DNA of 64,000 bases, taken from positions 186,001-250,000 of the forward strand of contig NZ_JAAONZ010000002.1 of assembly GCF_011602365.1 (NCBI RefSeq), read 5' to 3'. The notes beneath the pieces are model-generated. The model had not been told where the DNA came from. It did not search any database and saw only the letters and a list, made by a program, of their open reading frames with translations. Source of the DNA: Pseudomaricurvus hydrocarbonicus. GTDB lineage: Bacteria > Pseudomonadota > Gammaproteobacteria > Pseudomonadales > Cellvibrionaceae. Position 1 is the first letter of the stretch, and each line of letters starts with the position of its first letter. This document shows positions 18,612 through 30,600 of this stretch, piece by piece. The position numbers and the translations under genes were made by a program.

Positions 18612-21600
18612 TCGAAGACTCCCGACCGCTCCGGTGGGGCACCACGACGCCAGTAAATTTCTGTTTCCACATTGAGCTTGTAACAGCAATCCATCTCTTG
18701 CCATTCATCCGTAATGGCTTGCTTCAAGGCGGCAACGCGTTTTTTCACCAGGCTTTCACTTTCCACATCCGCCAAATAGGACACGCGCACGATGGACGGG
18801 GCTTTTTGCAATTCATTCAGCAACAGCGGCAGGCGCGGCAGCCATTGCGGACGGATGACGGTGGAATCCGGCTCGAACACCCCTGCCGCCACATCCAGTC
18901 GCACCACCCGATGCAAGGTAGCACCAAAGTTAAACTTGCCGGCCTTACCGCGGGTTAAACGCACGACGCGCGGGTTTTCGGTGGTGGTACGGTAACCGCT
19001 GGGTAAACTGCGCTCGTCCAGTTTGAGAATAAAGTTGGAACCGCGCATCTCGTTGGGAATGGCCGCACAGGTCAAGTGGAAGCGACCGTGTTCATCGGCG
19101 GTCACCAGCAAGCCCCGGGCACTCACCACCCGGGCACCGGCAATGCCGCGCTCGCCACTGTCGGGGTAGCCATTGAGATTGGTATCCTCAAACACCTTGC
19201 CGATAATGTCGGAACAATCCAGCGTCGGATCCGGCACCACGCGCACCGTGGCACTGGCGGTATTGGACACCGCCTCGTTGGTCAGCGTACTCATCACATG
19301 CGCGCGGTTAATGTATTCCCCTTCGGACACACCGGCGCCAGGAATAAACAGCAGTTCCAGCTTGCTTTCGCTGTTTAAGCCCAGGTCCAGGTCGGCCCAG
19401 CGCAGCTGCCCTCCCAACAGTTCCGGCTCCAGCGCCTGACCGTTAAATCGGGCCGAGCCTTGCACATACTTGAAACCCGCTGGAAAGGTGTCGACCAGGG
19501 TCAGGTCCTGCAACGCCGCCAGGTAATTGTTATTGATGGTGATGGTATAGGGCACCAGATCGCCGCGTGAGACATTCAGCTTGCCAGCGACTTTACGCAC
19601 CGCCACGGCCTCATCCAGAATCGGATCCAGCGGGATGTGGTTGTTGAACAATTGATTCTCACCGGGTACCAGAGAATTGTTCAGCGCCAGGTGCAGGTAG
19701 TAATTCGTGCCTGACGTGCGTGCCTCCACCGACAGGGGCGGTGCGGTATTCAGCCCGACCACTTCACACAGTTCGGCTGTGGCCGGCACGGCGTCGTCGG
19801 TCCCGCCGAGACAGCCGGGAACATCAAACGCCGCCATGGTTTCATCACTTTGCGGCGGAATCAGACGCGATACGCCCGCTTCATAATCAGACGTCGGCGC
19901 GGTCACCTGCAGCAAGTAACTGTTGGCCGTGGTACAGGCCGACTGACTGAAATTGACATCAAAACGGTAATAACCTTGCGCCGCGACCACCTGACCCTGT
20001 TGAGCGGCATCGTCAAAACAGCTATCGGGCAACGGCTGCAACGTAGAGGCGTTGAGCATCCGCAGTGACGCCCCCGCTACCGGTATCCGGCTGACCGAAT
20101 CGTACACCACCCCGTTGGGCAGCACCGGCAGATTGAGATTATCAAACAGCGCATTATCGCCGACTTGAATGCCGCTGATGAATTGCAACGCATCCACAAA
20201 CGGCGAATCGGTGACGCCGAGCAACGCCGTGTTCACCCCGGCACCCGGTGCGATAAACCGAATGCTGTACTGCACCGATGACGACAGGTTCGAGGCCAGG
20301 CCCACAAACTGGTAGACACCGTTGGCATCCGTTTGCGTGGTGGCCAGCAACACCGCATTGCGATAAAGCTCCACCGCCCAACTGTCCAGTAACGACTCGT
20401 TACTGTCGGCGGCGAGGTTATAATTCACATCGTGCCAAACACGTCCACCCACCGTCGCCGCTTCGCCCGGAGGCGCGCCAATGACCACCGACGCCGAGGC
20501 CGATTCCGTCTGGCTGGCCGAGTCCCAGACCACCTGTGAGGTGTTGGTGAGGGTGGTGCCTGAACTCAGCGCGGCATCCGCCGTGGCCCGGAAACGCAGA
20601 ACGGTGGTTGCCCCCGCAGCCAGGTCACCGAAACGGGTGGCGTAGTCCGCACTCAGCGTGGGATCGGTAAAGGTGACCCCGTTGCCACTGCCATTGAGGG
20701 TCGAGAAGCCGCTGACAAAATTCAGTTGATTGGCGACCGGGACACTCAGGTCACTGCTGATCATCACATCGGTGGCGGGCAAGGTGCCGATGTTGCTCAC
20801 CGTGACGACGAATTCCAGCTCGTCACCGGCCAGCACCACACCGCCATTTACGTCAAACACTTCTTCAACAATGGTCAGTAACTGGACATCACCGACCACG
20901 ATCAACGTGGGCTGGTCACCGTTGCTGTCAATGCCGTCAGCGTCGGTAGGTTCATCGTCCTGTTCGGTACTGCTGACCACACCCTGGTTACTGATCACGG
21001 TACCGGGGGTCACCGAACCCGCCACGGTCACCTCAAAGACGACGGTTGCGCTCGACCCGGCGGACACTACCCCGCTGGCCGCACCGTCGGCAGAGGCGAT
21101 ATCAATTCCGGCAATCAACGGCGAGACCCCGCCGTCGGGTTGACCGATAGGCTGGTTATTTAAGCGCACACTGTTGCTGACGTAGGTGGTATTGACCGGC
21201 ACCGTATCGACCAGACTCACACCGGAGGCGTCCACCGAGCCCTGGTTGGAGATCACAATGGTGTAACGCAATTGATCGCCCGGATCGACCAGGCCATCCA
21301 GATCATTGTCCACACTCAACGCCACCGTTTTATGGGCGTCCAGTAAGGGCGCATTGCCGACCACGTCGACGGTGGGATCGTTGATCGTCGGCGTTGAGGG
21401 ATCGTCCGAAGGCGTTTCATCAAACGAGCCACTGCCCACACCATTGCCGTTGACAAAACCCTGGTTCGAAATGGCGGTGCCACCCACCACGCCGTCATTG
21501 ATGCTGACGTCAAACGTGACCGTCGCGGTGGTGCCATCGGCCTTCATGACGCCAACCGTTGCCGTACCGGCTGCCTGGATAGACAGGCCATCCTGCAGCG

Positions 21601-24600
21601 GCGATTGCCCCGCCGCCACATCACTCACGGCCATACCGTTCAAGGTCGTCGAGCCGGGAACATAGGTGGTAAACACCGGCACCAGATCTTTCAGCGTCAC
21701 ATCGGTGGCGTTTTCGTTACCGCTGTTGGTCACCGTGATCGTATAGCGCAGCCTATCGCCGGGCTGCAAGATTGCCGTATCGCCGGTCAGGTCGGCGGAG
21801 GTTTTCTCCACCGTCATCTGCGGCGCCGAGATCACCGTGGTGGTGGTGGTATTACTGGGAGTTTCCGCCAGGTTGTCGCCACTGAGATAGCCGGTATTGA
21901 GAACCGCCGTGCCGCTGTCCAGAACCGACGCCAGGCGCGCACGGTATTCGAGCGTGACGCTATCACCACCGGCAGCATCGCCCTGCGCCGCCAGAATAAA
22001 ACCACGGATATCGACCACGCCGGTGCCCTGCGCACCGCCCGCTGCATCCGTGCCACTGACATCGGCCGCGGCCGGTGGATTAATCAGCTGCAAGCTACCC
22101 GGTTCAAATTCCGCCGCCAGCTCATCCACAAACACCGCGTTGGAGACCGCAACCACACTGTTGTTGGTGAGCGTCAGGCTATAGCGCAGCACATCGCCCG
22201 GTTCCGCCTCGGTCGCCGGAGACTGACCACTGGTTTCGTTAACCACGGTTTTGACCAGACTCACATCCAGCCGAGTGAACAGAGAGGCAATGGCCGGCCC
22301 GGCCAGGTAATCGTTATACGCCGGCGCCGTAGAACCATCGCGTTCAACACTGACGTCACCGTCAATACCGGTCCACTGCACCGTGGCACTGTTACTCAGG
22401 GTCTGACCGGCCTGTACGCCAGCCAACACCTGCACGTCATAGGTGAGCGTGACCGTGCCACCCTCCACCACATCAATATCCGCACTGCCATCGGCCAGAC
22501 TCCAGACCAGGGTCTGCGGTGTGGTCACCCCGTCGCCGCTACTGACCGGATCCGCGACGCTGCCACTGTCGACGGCTGCGCTGCCCGGTTGATACAACAG
22601 CCCCAACGTCAGCGCGTCGTCAATGGTGAGGTCAAACGCCGAGCTGTATTCGTCGTTGGCCGCTCCGCCCGCCGCAGTAAAGGTAATGCTGTAGCGCAAC
22701 AGGTCACCGGCCACCGGCGCCGCGCCCGGATTGCTCAGATTACTCACCTGTTTGGCAATGCCCAGTGAAGGTTCGACAATGGTCAGGGTCGGCGCAGGCT
22801 CACTGGTCAACGGTGTCCCCGTATAACCGCCGTAGGTGTAGGACGCCGTGTTATCAATGCTGTCACCGGCGTTGGTGAGCGCAGAGTTGGCGACATAGGT
22901 GTTCAGGGTCACCACCACGTCCTCGCCAGCCGGCACCTGGGCGATGGTCAGATCGACGTCCTGACCCGCGCTGTTGTCGGTCAAGGCCGTGACCACGCCA
23001 CCGACTTGGGCGCTGGCATCCACATACACCAGCGACGCCGGCAGGCTATCAGTGATCTGCAGGTTGGTGCGTCCGGCATTGATGGCCGCAATGGTGATTT
23101 CATAGTTGACCGCTTCACCGATGGTCACATCTGCGTCAGGTGCCACGGGTGCCACCACCGTTTTCACCGGCAGCGGATCCACCACCTGGTTGGTCATCCA
23201 GAAATCCATCTGACCGGCGGCGCCATACTGCTCGGCATCACTCGCCGGCGCGGGCAGAGACCGGTATTGCGTCGCCGCCACATTGTTGCTCCACACCTGA
23301 TTGGGCGCCAGGTTGGCGTAAAAACCGACTTCGTAACGGATCGTCGCACACTGCCCCGCCGCGACCGGCGCCAACAGATTGAAAGTCATGGTGCTGGCGC
23401 TCACGCCCCCGCCCGACACCAGCGCGGTGTTGTAATCGACTCCGGCCGTGGCGGCCGCTCCGTTGATCGTCACCTGCACATTACTGATGGTGCCCGGATC
23501 CAATTCCTGTTCCAGGGTGTCGACCAATTGCAGATTGTAGGCCGGCGCTGCCGGTGTGGGGGCGTTACAGGCCCGCAACTCATACGACATCACGTCATTG
23601 GCGATGTCGACCGCCAGTGGCGCTGCCGCACTCGGATAGCTGTTGCCCAGGCTGTCCAGCTTGGTTACGGTCGCGATTTGCGGTTGGCGAACCTCAATCT
23701 CCGCCGAGTCATTGAGAACGGTACCGCCATCGTAGTTCAGCGCCGCCGCATTGTTCAGCGCAGTGCTGTTGGTGTGGGCAAGTGTGCTGTTCGCCACCCG
23801 TGCGCGGTAGCGAATCACGAACGAATCGTCCGTTGCATTATTGTTGATGGCGTTGGTGATGTCGCCGATCGACCAGGTAATCAAATTCCCCACCACCGCA
23901 GGCGCGGCGATATCGGTATGGGTGAAAGGTGCCACGCTGCTATAAGGCGCACTTGTTTCGCCATTGATCGCGACCACACTGTCAAACACCAGGCCCGCCG
24001 GTAGCGTGTCCGTGACTTCGACGGCCGTGGTCAGCCCTTCCCGCAAAGTCAGCGTCAGCGCAAATTCCACATAATCGCCAACCCGCAGGATGCCGTCATT
24101 GGCACTGCTGAAGGCGTCATCCCAGGTGTCGGCCAGCACCGTTTTGGCCAGCGCGGTGGTATCCAGCGCAGCAATGGTCGCCACCACCGGGCCGTTACAG
24201 TAATCGTTGTGGTCTGTCGGTGCCGGGCAGTTATCACCCACACGCTCCAGCCCATTGCTGCCCTCCATGGAAGTCCAGTCGGAGCGGACACTGTTATCAA
24301 ATTGACCCACCGAGGCGTCGGTGACATTGACCTGATAGGTCAACGCCAGCGACTGACCCGCCGGGACGTCCAGGCTGTCATCACCGTTGTCCGCCCCCCA
24401 GACCATGTCGGCACCGTTGACGGTGGGGTTTGAATTAAAACCGCCAACCGCGACAGAATTGATGGCCGCCGTAGCCGAACCGGCCACCAACGCCAAACCA
24501 TTGGGCAAGGTATCGGTCACCGTCGTGTCAAAAGCCGTTGCCGTGCTGCTGTTGGCCAGGGTCACGACGTACTCCAGCAGGTCGCCGCCCGCCGCCGGGT

Positions 24601-27600
24601 TACCCGGGTTGGTCAGGTTATTGACCACCTTGGTAATAGCCAGTGACGGCTCGACAATGGTGAGCTGGGCCGACGGTGCACTGGTCAGTGGCGTACCGCC
24701 GCTGTAGGTGTAGGTCGCCTCGTTGCGGAAGGTGTCGCCGGCGTTGGTGTTGCTGTCATTGACGACGTGGGTGATCAGGGTGATCACGGCCACCTCACCG
24801 GCCGGAATCTGGGCCAGGGTCAAATTCACATCCTGACCCGAGGTGTTGTCAGTCAGCGCTGCCGGCGCTCCGGCCACGGTGGCAGAGGCGCTGTCGTAGC
24901 TCAGGGCCGAAGGCAATGTGTCGGTGATCACCACCGCATTGCGCAAAGCGCTGACGGCCGGGATTTCAATCTCGTAGGTCACGGTCTCACCGACGGCGAC
25001 CTCCGCCAGGGGCGACACCAGCGTCTTGACCGGCAGGGGGTCACTGCCGGCATTACTCATCCAGAACTCTGCCGGTGCCGCTAGCGCGTACTGTTCACCC
25101 ACACTGGTGGGCGTCGGCAGTGACCAGTAGTCAGTGGCGGCCACGCTGTTGACCCAGTACTGGTTCGAAAGCACATCGGCATAGAAACCAATGTCATAAT
25201 TCACGGTGACACACTGACCCGGTGCCAGCGGTTCCAGCAGATCAAACGTCATGCTGCCGCCACGGCCGGCAGGCGCGGTGTAGTTGTACTCCACGTTGTT
25301 GCTGGCAGCGGCCCCGTTAATGGTCACCTGCAAGTTGGCAATGCTGCCTTCATCCAGCTCGGACGCGAGGGTATCCACCAACTGTAAATTGTAAGCCGGT
25401 GCGGCCGGTAACGCGGCATTACAGGATTGCAGTTCAAACGACACGGTATCGTTGATGATATCCACAATCAGCGGCGCGGCCGGGTTCGGGTAGCTGTCAC
25501 CCAGGCCATCGATTTTGGTGACGGCAGAGATCACCGGCTGACGCACTTCAATATTGGCGCTGGCGTTCCGTACGCTGCCTGCGTCGTAGTTCAGCGTCGC
25601 CGCATTGGTTAAAGGCAAACTGTCGGTCTGCGACAGAATATCTTTGGCCACGCGGGCACGGTACTGAATTACAAAGGTATCGTTCGCGGTGTTGTTGTCG
25701 ATGGCGTTGCTGATATCGCCCAGGGACCAGGTGATGACATTGCCGGCCACCGACGGTGCGGCGATATCCGTGTGGCTGAACGGTACGGCATTGCTGTAGG
25801 GTGCCGAGGTGTCGCTGTTGATGGCGAGCACGCTGTCAAACTCCAGGCCCGCTGGCAGGGTATCGCTGAGCGTCAGCGCAGTCGTCAGACCTTCGCGCAG
25901 GGTCAGGGTCAACTGGAAATCCACCGTATCCCCCACGCGCAGCACGCCATCATTGGCGGCACTGAAACTGTCATCCCAGCTGTCGGCAATGACCGTTTTC
26001 GCCAGTGCCGTGGTGTCGAGGGTGGTCACCGAAGCCACGGCCGGACCTGCGCAGTAATCGTTCTGATCCACGGGCGTGGGGCAGTTGTCGCCGAAACGCT
26101 CACGGGCGTTAACCCCATCCAGCGACGAGGCATCCGCCATCGCACTGTTATCCAGAGTGCCGGCAGACGCATCGGTGACGTTGACCTGATAAGTCAGCAC
26201 CAGCGACTGGCCCGCCGGAATATCCAGCGTGGCATCGCTGTTGGCGTTACCCCACAACAGATCATTGCCGGCTACAGTAGGGCTCGCCACAAAGCCACTC
26301 ACCGCAGTGCCATTGATGGTCGCCGTGGCCGATCCGGCCACCAGTGCAAGACCAGCCGGCAGGGTGTCAGTAACCGAGCTATCAAAGGCGGTGGCATTGC
26401 CACTGTTGCTGACGGTGACCGTGTACTCGAGCAGATCACCGCCGGCCGCCGGATCCGTCGCCGTCTTGCCACTGGTGATGTTGGCGACGTCCTTGCTAAT
26501 GCCAAGCGTGGGCTCCACGATCGTCAGGGTCGGCGCCGCAGCGCTGGTGAGCACCGCACCGGTGTAACCGCTGTAGCTATAACTGGCGGTATTATCAATC
26601 ACATCTCCCGCATTGGTGGCCGCGCTATTGGCCACATAGCTATTGAGCGTGATGACCACTTCTTCACCGGCGGGGACCTGGGCAAGGATCAGATCCACGT
26701 TCTGACCCGAAGTATTGTCCGTCAGCGCCGTCGCAGTACCGCCCACGGTGGCTGTCGCATTCACATACACCAGGGCGGCCGGCAGGGAATCCGTCACCTG
26801 CAAGTCATTGCGAACCGCGTTAATGGCGGGAATGGTGATGGCGTAAGTCACCGTCTCGCCAATGGTGACATCGGTATCTGGCGCGATCGGGGCCACGACA
26901 GTTTTCACCGGCAGAGGGTCTGCCGTGGTGTTGGTCATCCAGAATTCCGCAGGCCCTACCACGGCATACTGCTCACCGTCTGTGGTCGGCGTGGGCAGCG
27001 ACCAGTATTCGGAAGCGGCCACGCTGTTGGCCCAGAGCTGGTTCGGGGCGACGTCGGTATGAAAACCGACATCGTAATTGATCGTGGCACACTCATCCGC
27101 CGCCAGCGGCACCAGCAGATCAAAAGTCATGTCACCGCCACGCGCCGCCGGTGGTGTGTAGGTGTAATCTGCGCCGTCGGTGGCGGTGGCTCCGTTGATG
27201 GTGACCTGCTGGATGGCAACGCTGGTTTCATCCAGTTCGGCGGCCAGCGTATCCACCAGCTGCACATTGTAGGCCGGTGCGGCCGGTGCAGGGGCGTTAC
27301 AGGTGTGCAGTTCAAACGACATCACCCCAGTGGCGATGTCCACGCTCAGCGGCGCGGTGCTGTCCGGGTAGCTGTTACCCAGGCCGTCCACCTTGCTGAC
27401 CGCGGCAACCACCGGTTGACGCACGTCGATATCGACGCTGCTATCCAGCACCATACCGCTGTCGTAACTGAGGCTGGCGGCATTGGTCAAAACGGTACTG
27501 TCTGCTTGTGTCAGGGTGCTGTTAACCACCCGTGCCCGATAGTGAATCTCAAACGTATCGTTGGCACTGTTGTTGTCGACGGCGTTAGTGATAGCGCCGA

Positions 27601-30600
27601 TGTTCCAGGTAATGACATTACCGGCCACAGCGGGCGCGCCGATGTTGGCATGGGTGAAAGGAGCCACACTGCTGTAGGGCGCACTGGCATTGCCATTGAT
27701 GGCAATCACGCTGTCGAATTCCAGGCCGGCGGGTAACGTATCCGTGACTACGACCGAGGCGGTGGGCCCTTCACGCAGCGTTGCTGTCAGCGCAAAATCC
27801 ACCTTGTCCCCCACCCGCAGAATACCGTCGGTAGCGGTGGTAATCACCCCACCGTCGTCCCAGCTGTCGGCCACAATGGTCTTGCTGAAGGCCGTGCCAT
27901 CGGTAAAGTCGAGCGACGACGTGCTCTCCTCGGAGCAGTAATCATCCGGCGCCAGAAAACTCGGGCAGCCGGCCCCGGTACGTTCATCGGTGGCGGTGTT
28001 GTTCAGCGAGGTCCAGTCCGCCCAGACACTGTTGATCAGGGCGGTGGTGGATGGTGAGCTGACGATGACACGATAGGTTATCGTCAATGTCTGACCGACC
28101 GGCACGTCCAGCGTATTGTCGCCGTTGATGCGCCCCCAGATCAGGGAACCGTCGCCGGGTTCCAGCGGGGTGGCCACAAAGCCATCGTCCGCCCGGTCAT
28201 CCCCCCCGATGGTGGCCAGCGGCGTGAACGAGGTATCCAGAGTCAGTGTCGCGGGCAAAAAGTCGGTCACGTTGACGTCGTAAGCGGTGACACTGCCACT
28301 GTTTTCCCAGGACACCACGTATTCCAGCGTATGCCCTGTGGCTGCGGGTGAATTACCCCCCAGAGTGATGTTGGTTACCGTCTTGGGGAGCGCCTCCAGC
28401 TGCGGCTCGCGCACGGTCATCAGCTCGGTCGTATCCGAGCCGCCATTCAACTGCGCACCGCCATTGCTACGGGCGTAGGTGTAGCTGGCGGTATTGAAAA
28501 ACGTTTCCCCTTCCTGATTTTGCGTGCCGTCATTGCGCACCCGCACGGTGATAGTGACCGTAGCCGTCTCGCCGGCGGGAATGTCGAAGGCGTTGCTGGT
28601 CTCAATCAGTACCAGGTCGTTGTTTGCACCGTTGTCGGTATCGCGCAGGGTCAGGCTGGTAGCGCCGACCAGAGCCGAGGCACTGATGAACTCCAGATTG
28701 TCGGGCAGGCTATCAACAATACTGACGTCATACAGGGGCGCCGCCACCGGCGTCGCCGGCACTGTCAAGGTGTAGTCAAACGTCTCGCCGATCACCACGT
28801 CGGTGGTGGCCGGGTTTTGCTTGTCGAGTGCATCGGGCACAATGATGGTGACGACCGTCGGGTCTTCGTCACCGGCAACGGTAGGATCCGCCACCCCGTT
28901 CACAAACGGATCGTCACTGGGGTAACTGGCAGGCACGGGAGTTACGGAGGTTATACCGGTGGCTTCAAGAATCGCCTGATTGGACACCGTGTCGCCGTTG
29001 GCAAGACCAATGGTCGCCAGGGTCGCGTCAAACTCGATCACCAGATCGTGGAAGACCGGAAGATCCAGTGAAGCGCCGCCCTGCCCCACCACTTGCAACT
29101 GACCGCCGGAAAAACTACAGGCGGGCTGGGTGATACCAGCGTTGGCCGGACGAATTTCACAGGTCACAATATCGGCGCTTGTCGGCAGTGCCGAAAATTG
29201 GCTTGCTACGGTCGTCAGCGGATCCGAAATCCGGATGTCGGTAATGTTTTCATCCACGTTAAACAGACGAATGCTGTAACGCAGCTGCTCACCGGGCACC
29301 GCCGTCACCGCCGGGTAACTGCCAGTCGCGAGATTCTCGACGGTTTTTTCAAAATAGAAACCCGACAGCGCCACCGTCACCACTTCATTGTCTTCGTGGT
29401 CCGTGGTGGTGGGTGTGCCGTTGGTGAGAGTGCGGGAAATTTCCAGCCGACCTGAAACACTGCTGTCGGCGTTATACCAGCTGGTGGCTGCCGCAATATT
29501 GGTCAGGTCGCCGCTGGGAGGACTGGTCAGGGGAAAGCTGTCCAACTGGGTGACGAAATCGATCACCAGGTGCTCACCCGTCAACAGCGCTCCGCCGGCG
29601 TCGGTCATTTCAAAACTCAGGGTACAGCGATCGGGTCCGGTGGTGCCGCCCCAGTCGACGACATAGTCTGTGCCCGCGCTCAGGGTCCGCAGCACGCTGA
29701 TACCGTCAGCAGCTCGCACCTCGGCCTGCAGGTCGGCACCGGTACCGGCAACAGGGTCAAACTCACAAAAGCCCACCCCGGAATTATCGGATGTATCGTT
29801 CGGTAGCAGATCTTCGACCGTAATATTCCAGGCCTCGCCAAGACCCTCGTTCTGTATATCCAGCGTAAAGGGCACCTGCCCCAGCCCCACCGAAGGCGTC
29901 GAGGTTGTTTTCTCCATCACCAGGTCCGGGGCGACAATGATCATCTGCCCGGAGATACCCGACTCACCCGGTAGGGGATCAAAGAAGGTATCCGCCGTGC
30001 CGTCACCGTCGGTGTCAATATTACGGGCAAACTCCCACTCGGCCTTGTTGGTGAACACAGTACCGGCCGTATTACCCGGCACATCATCCAGCACCACCGT
30101 CACACTGACGAGAATCTGTTCGTTAGCCACCGTGTCCGGCAAGGTAAAGTCCAGCAGTTTGTCACTGCCATTATTGCTGACCGCAATGGAGGCGCCTGCA
30201 CTGGGACCACTGCCGTAGACTGCCGACACGCTCACCAGACTCATCTCGGCACCGGTGGCCGCGGCACTCAGGTCATCCCAGACATGGATGTTGCCCAGCG
30301 GGTTGGGTGAGCCCTGATTCGGGTCACCCACCGCCTGACACGCCGCAGACGTGGGATTCTCAACACAGTAATCACTGAATTCCTGCACAAACATGATGGG
30401 AATTCTGAGCGTGTAGGTAAACGGCACGCCCACCGTGGCATAGGGTCCCGGTACCTGCTTGTCAATTTTTTCAACCGGGATGAAGAAATCCTGGCAGCTG
30501 TCGCTGACGTTGGTGAACTCAGTGCCGTTGACGGCCCACAACGCCACAAAGTCAAGGTTGTTACCACAGGACATGTTGCCGGTTGCATAGACGTTATCAA

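Noticed and set aside
25772-27736. A 654-codon plus-strand open frame, with others of 387 and 332 codons at 21605 and 23006
   Set aside because: They are antisense to the giant DUF11 gene and arise from its repetitive, biased codon use. They have no ribosome-binding sites and read as low-complexity Arg/His/Gly sequence.
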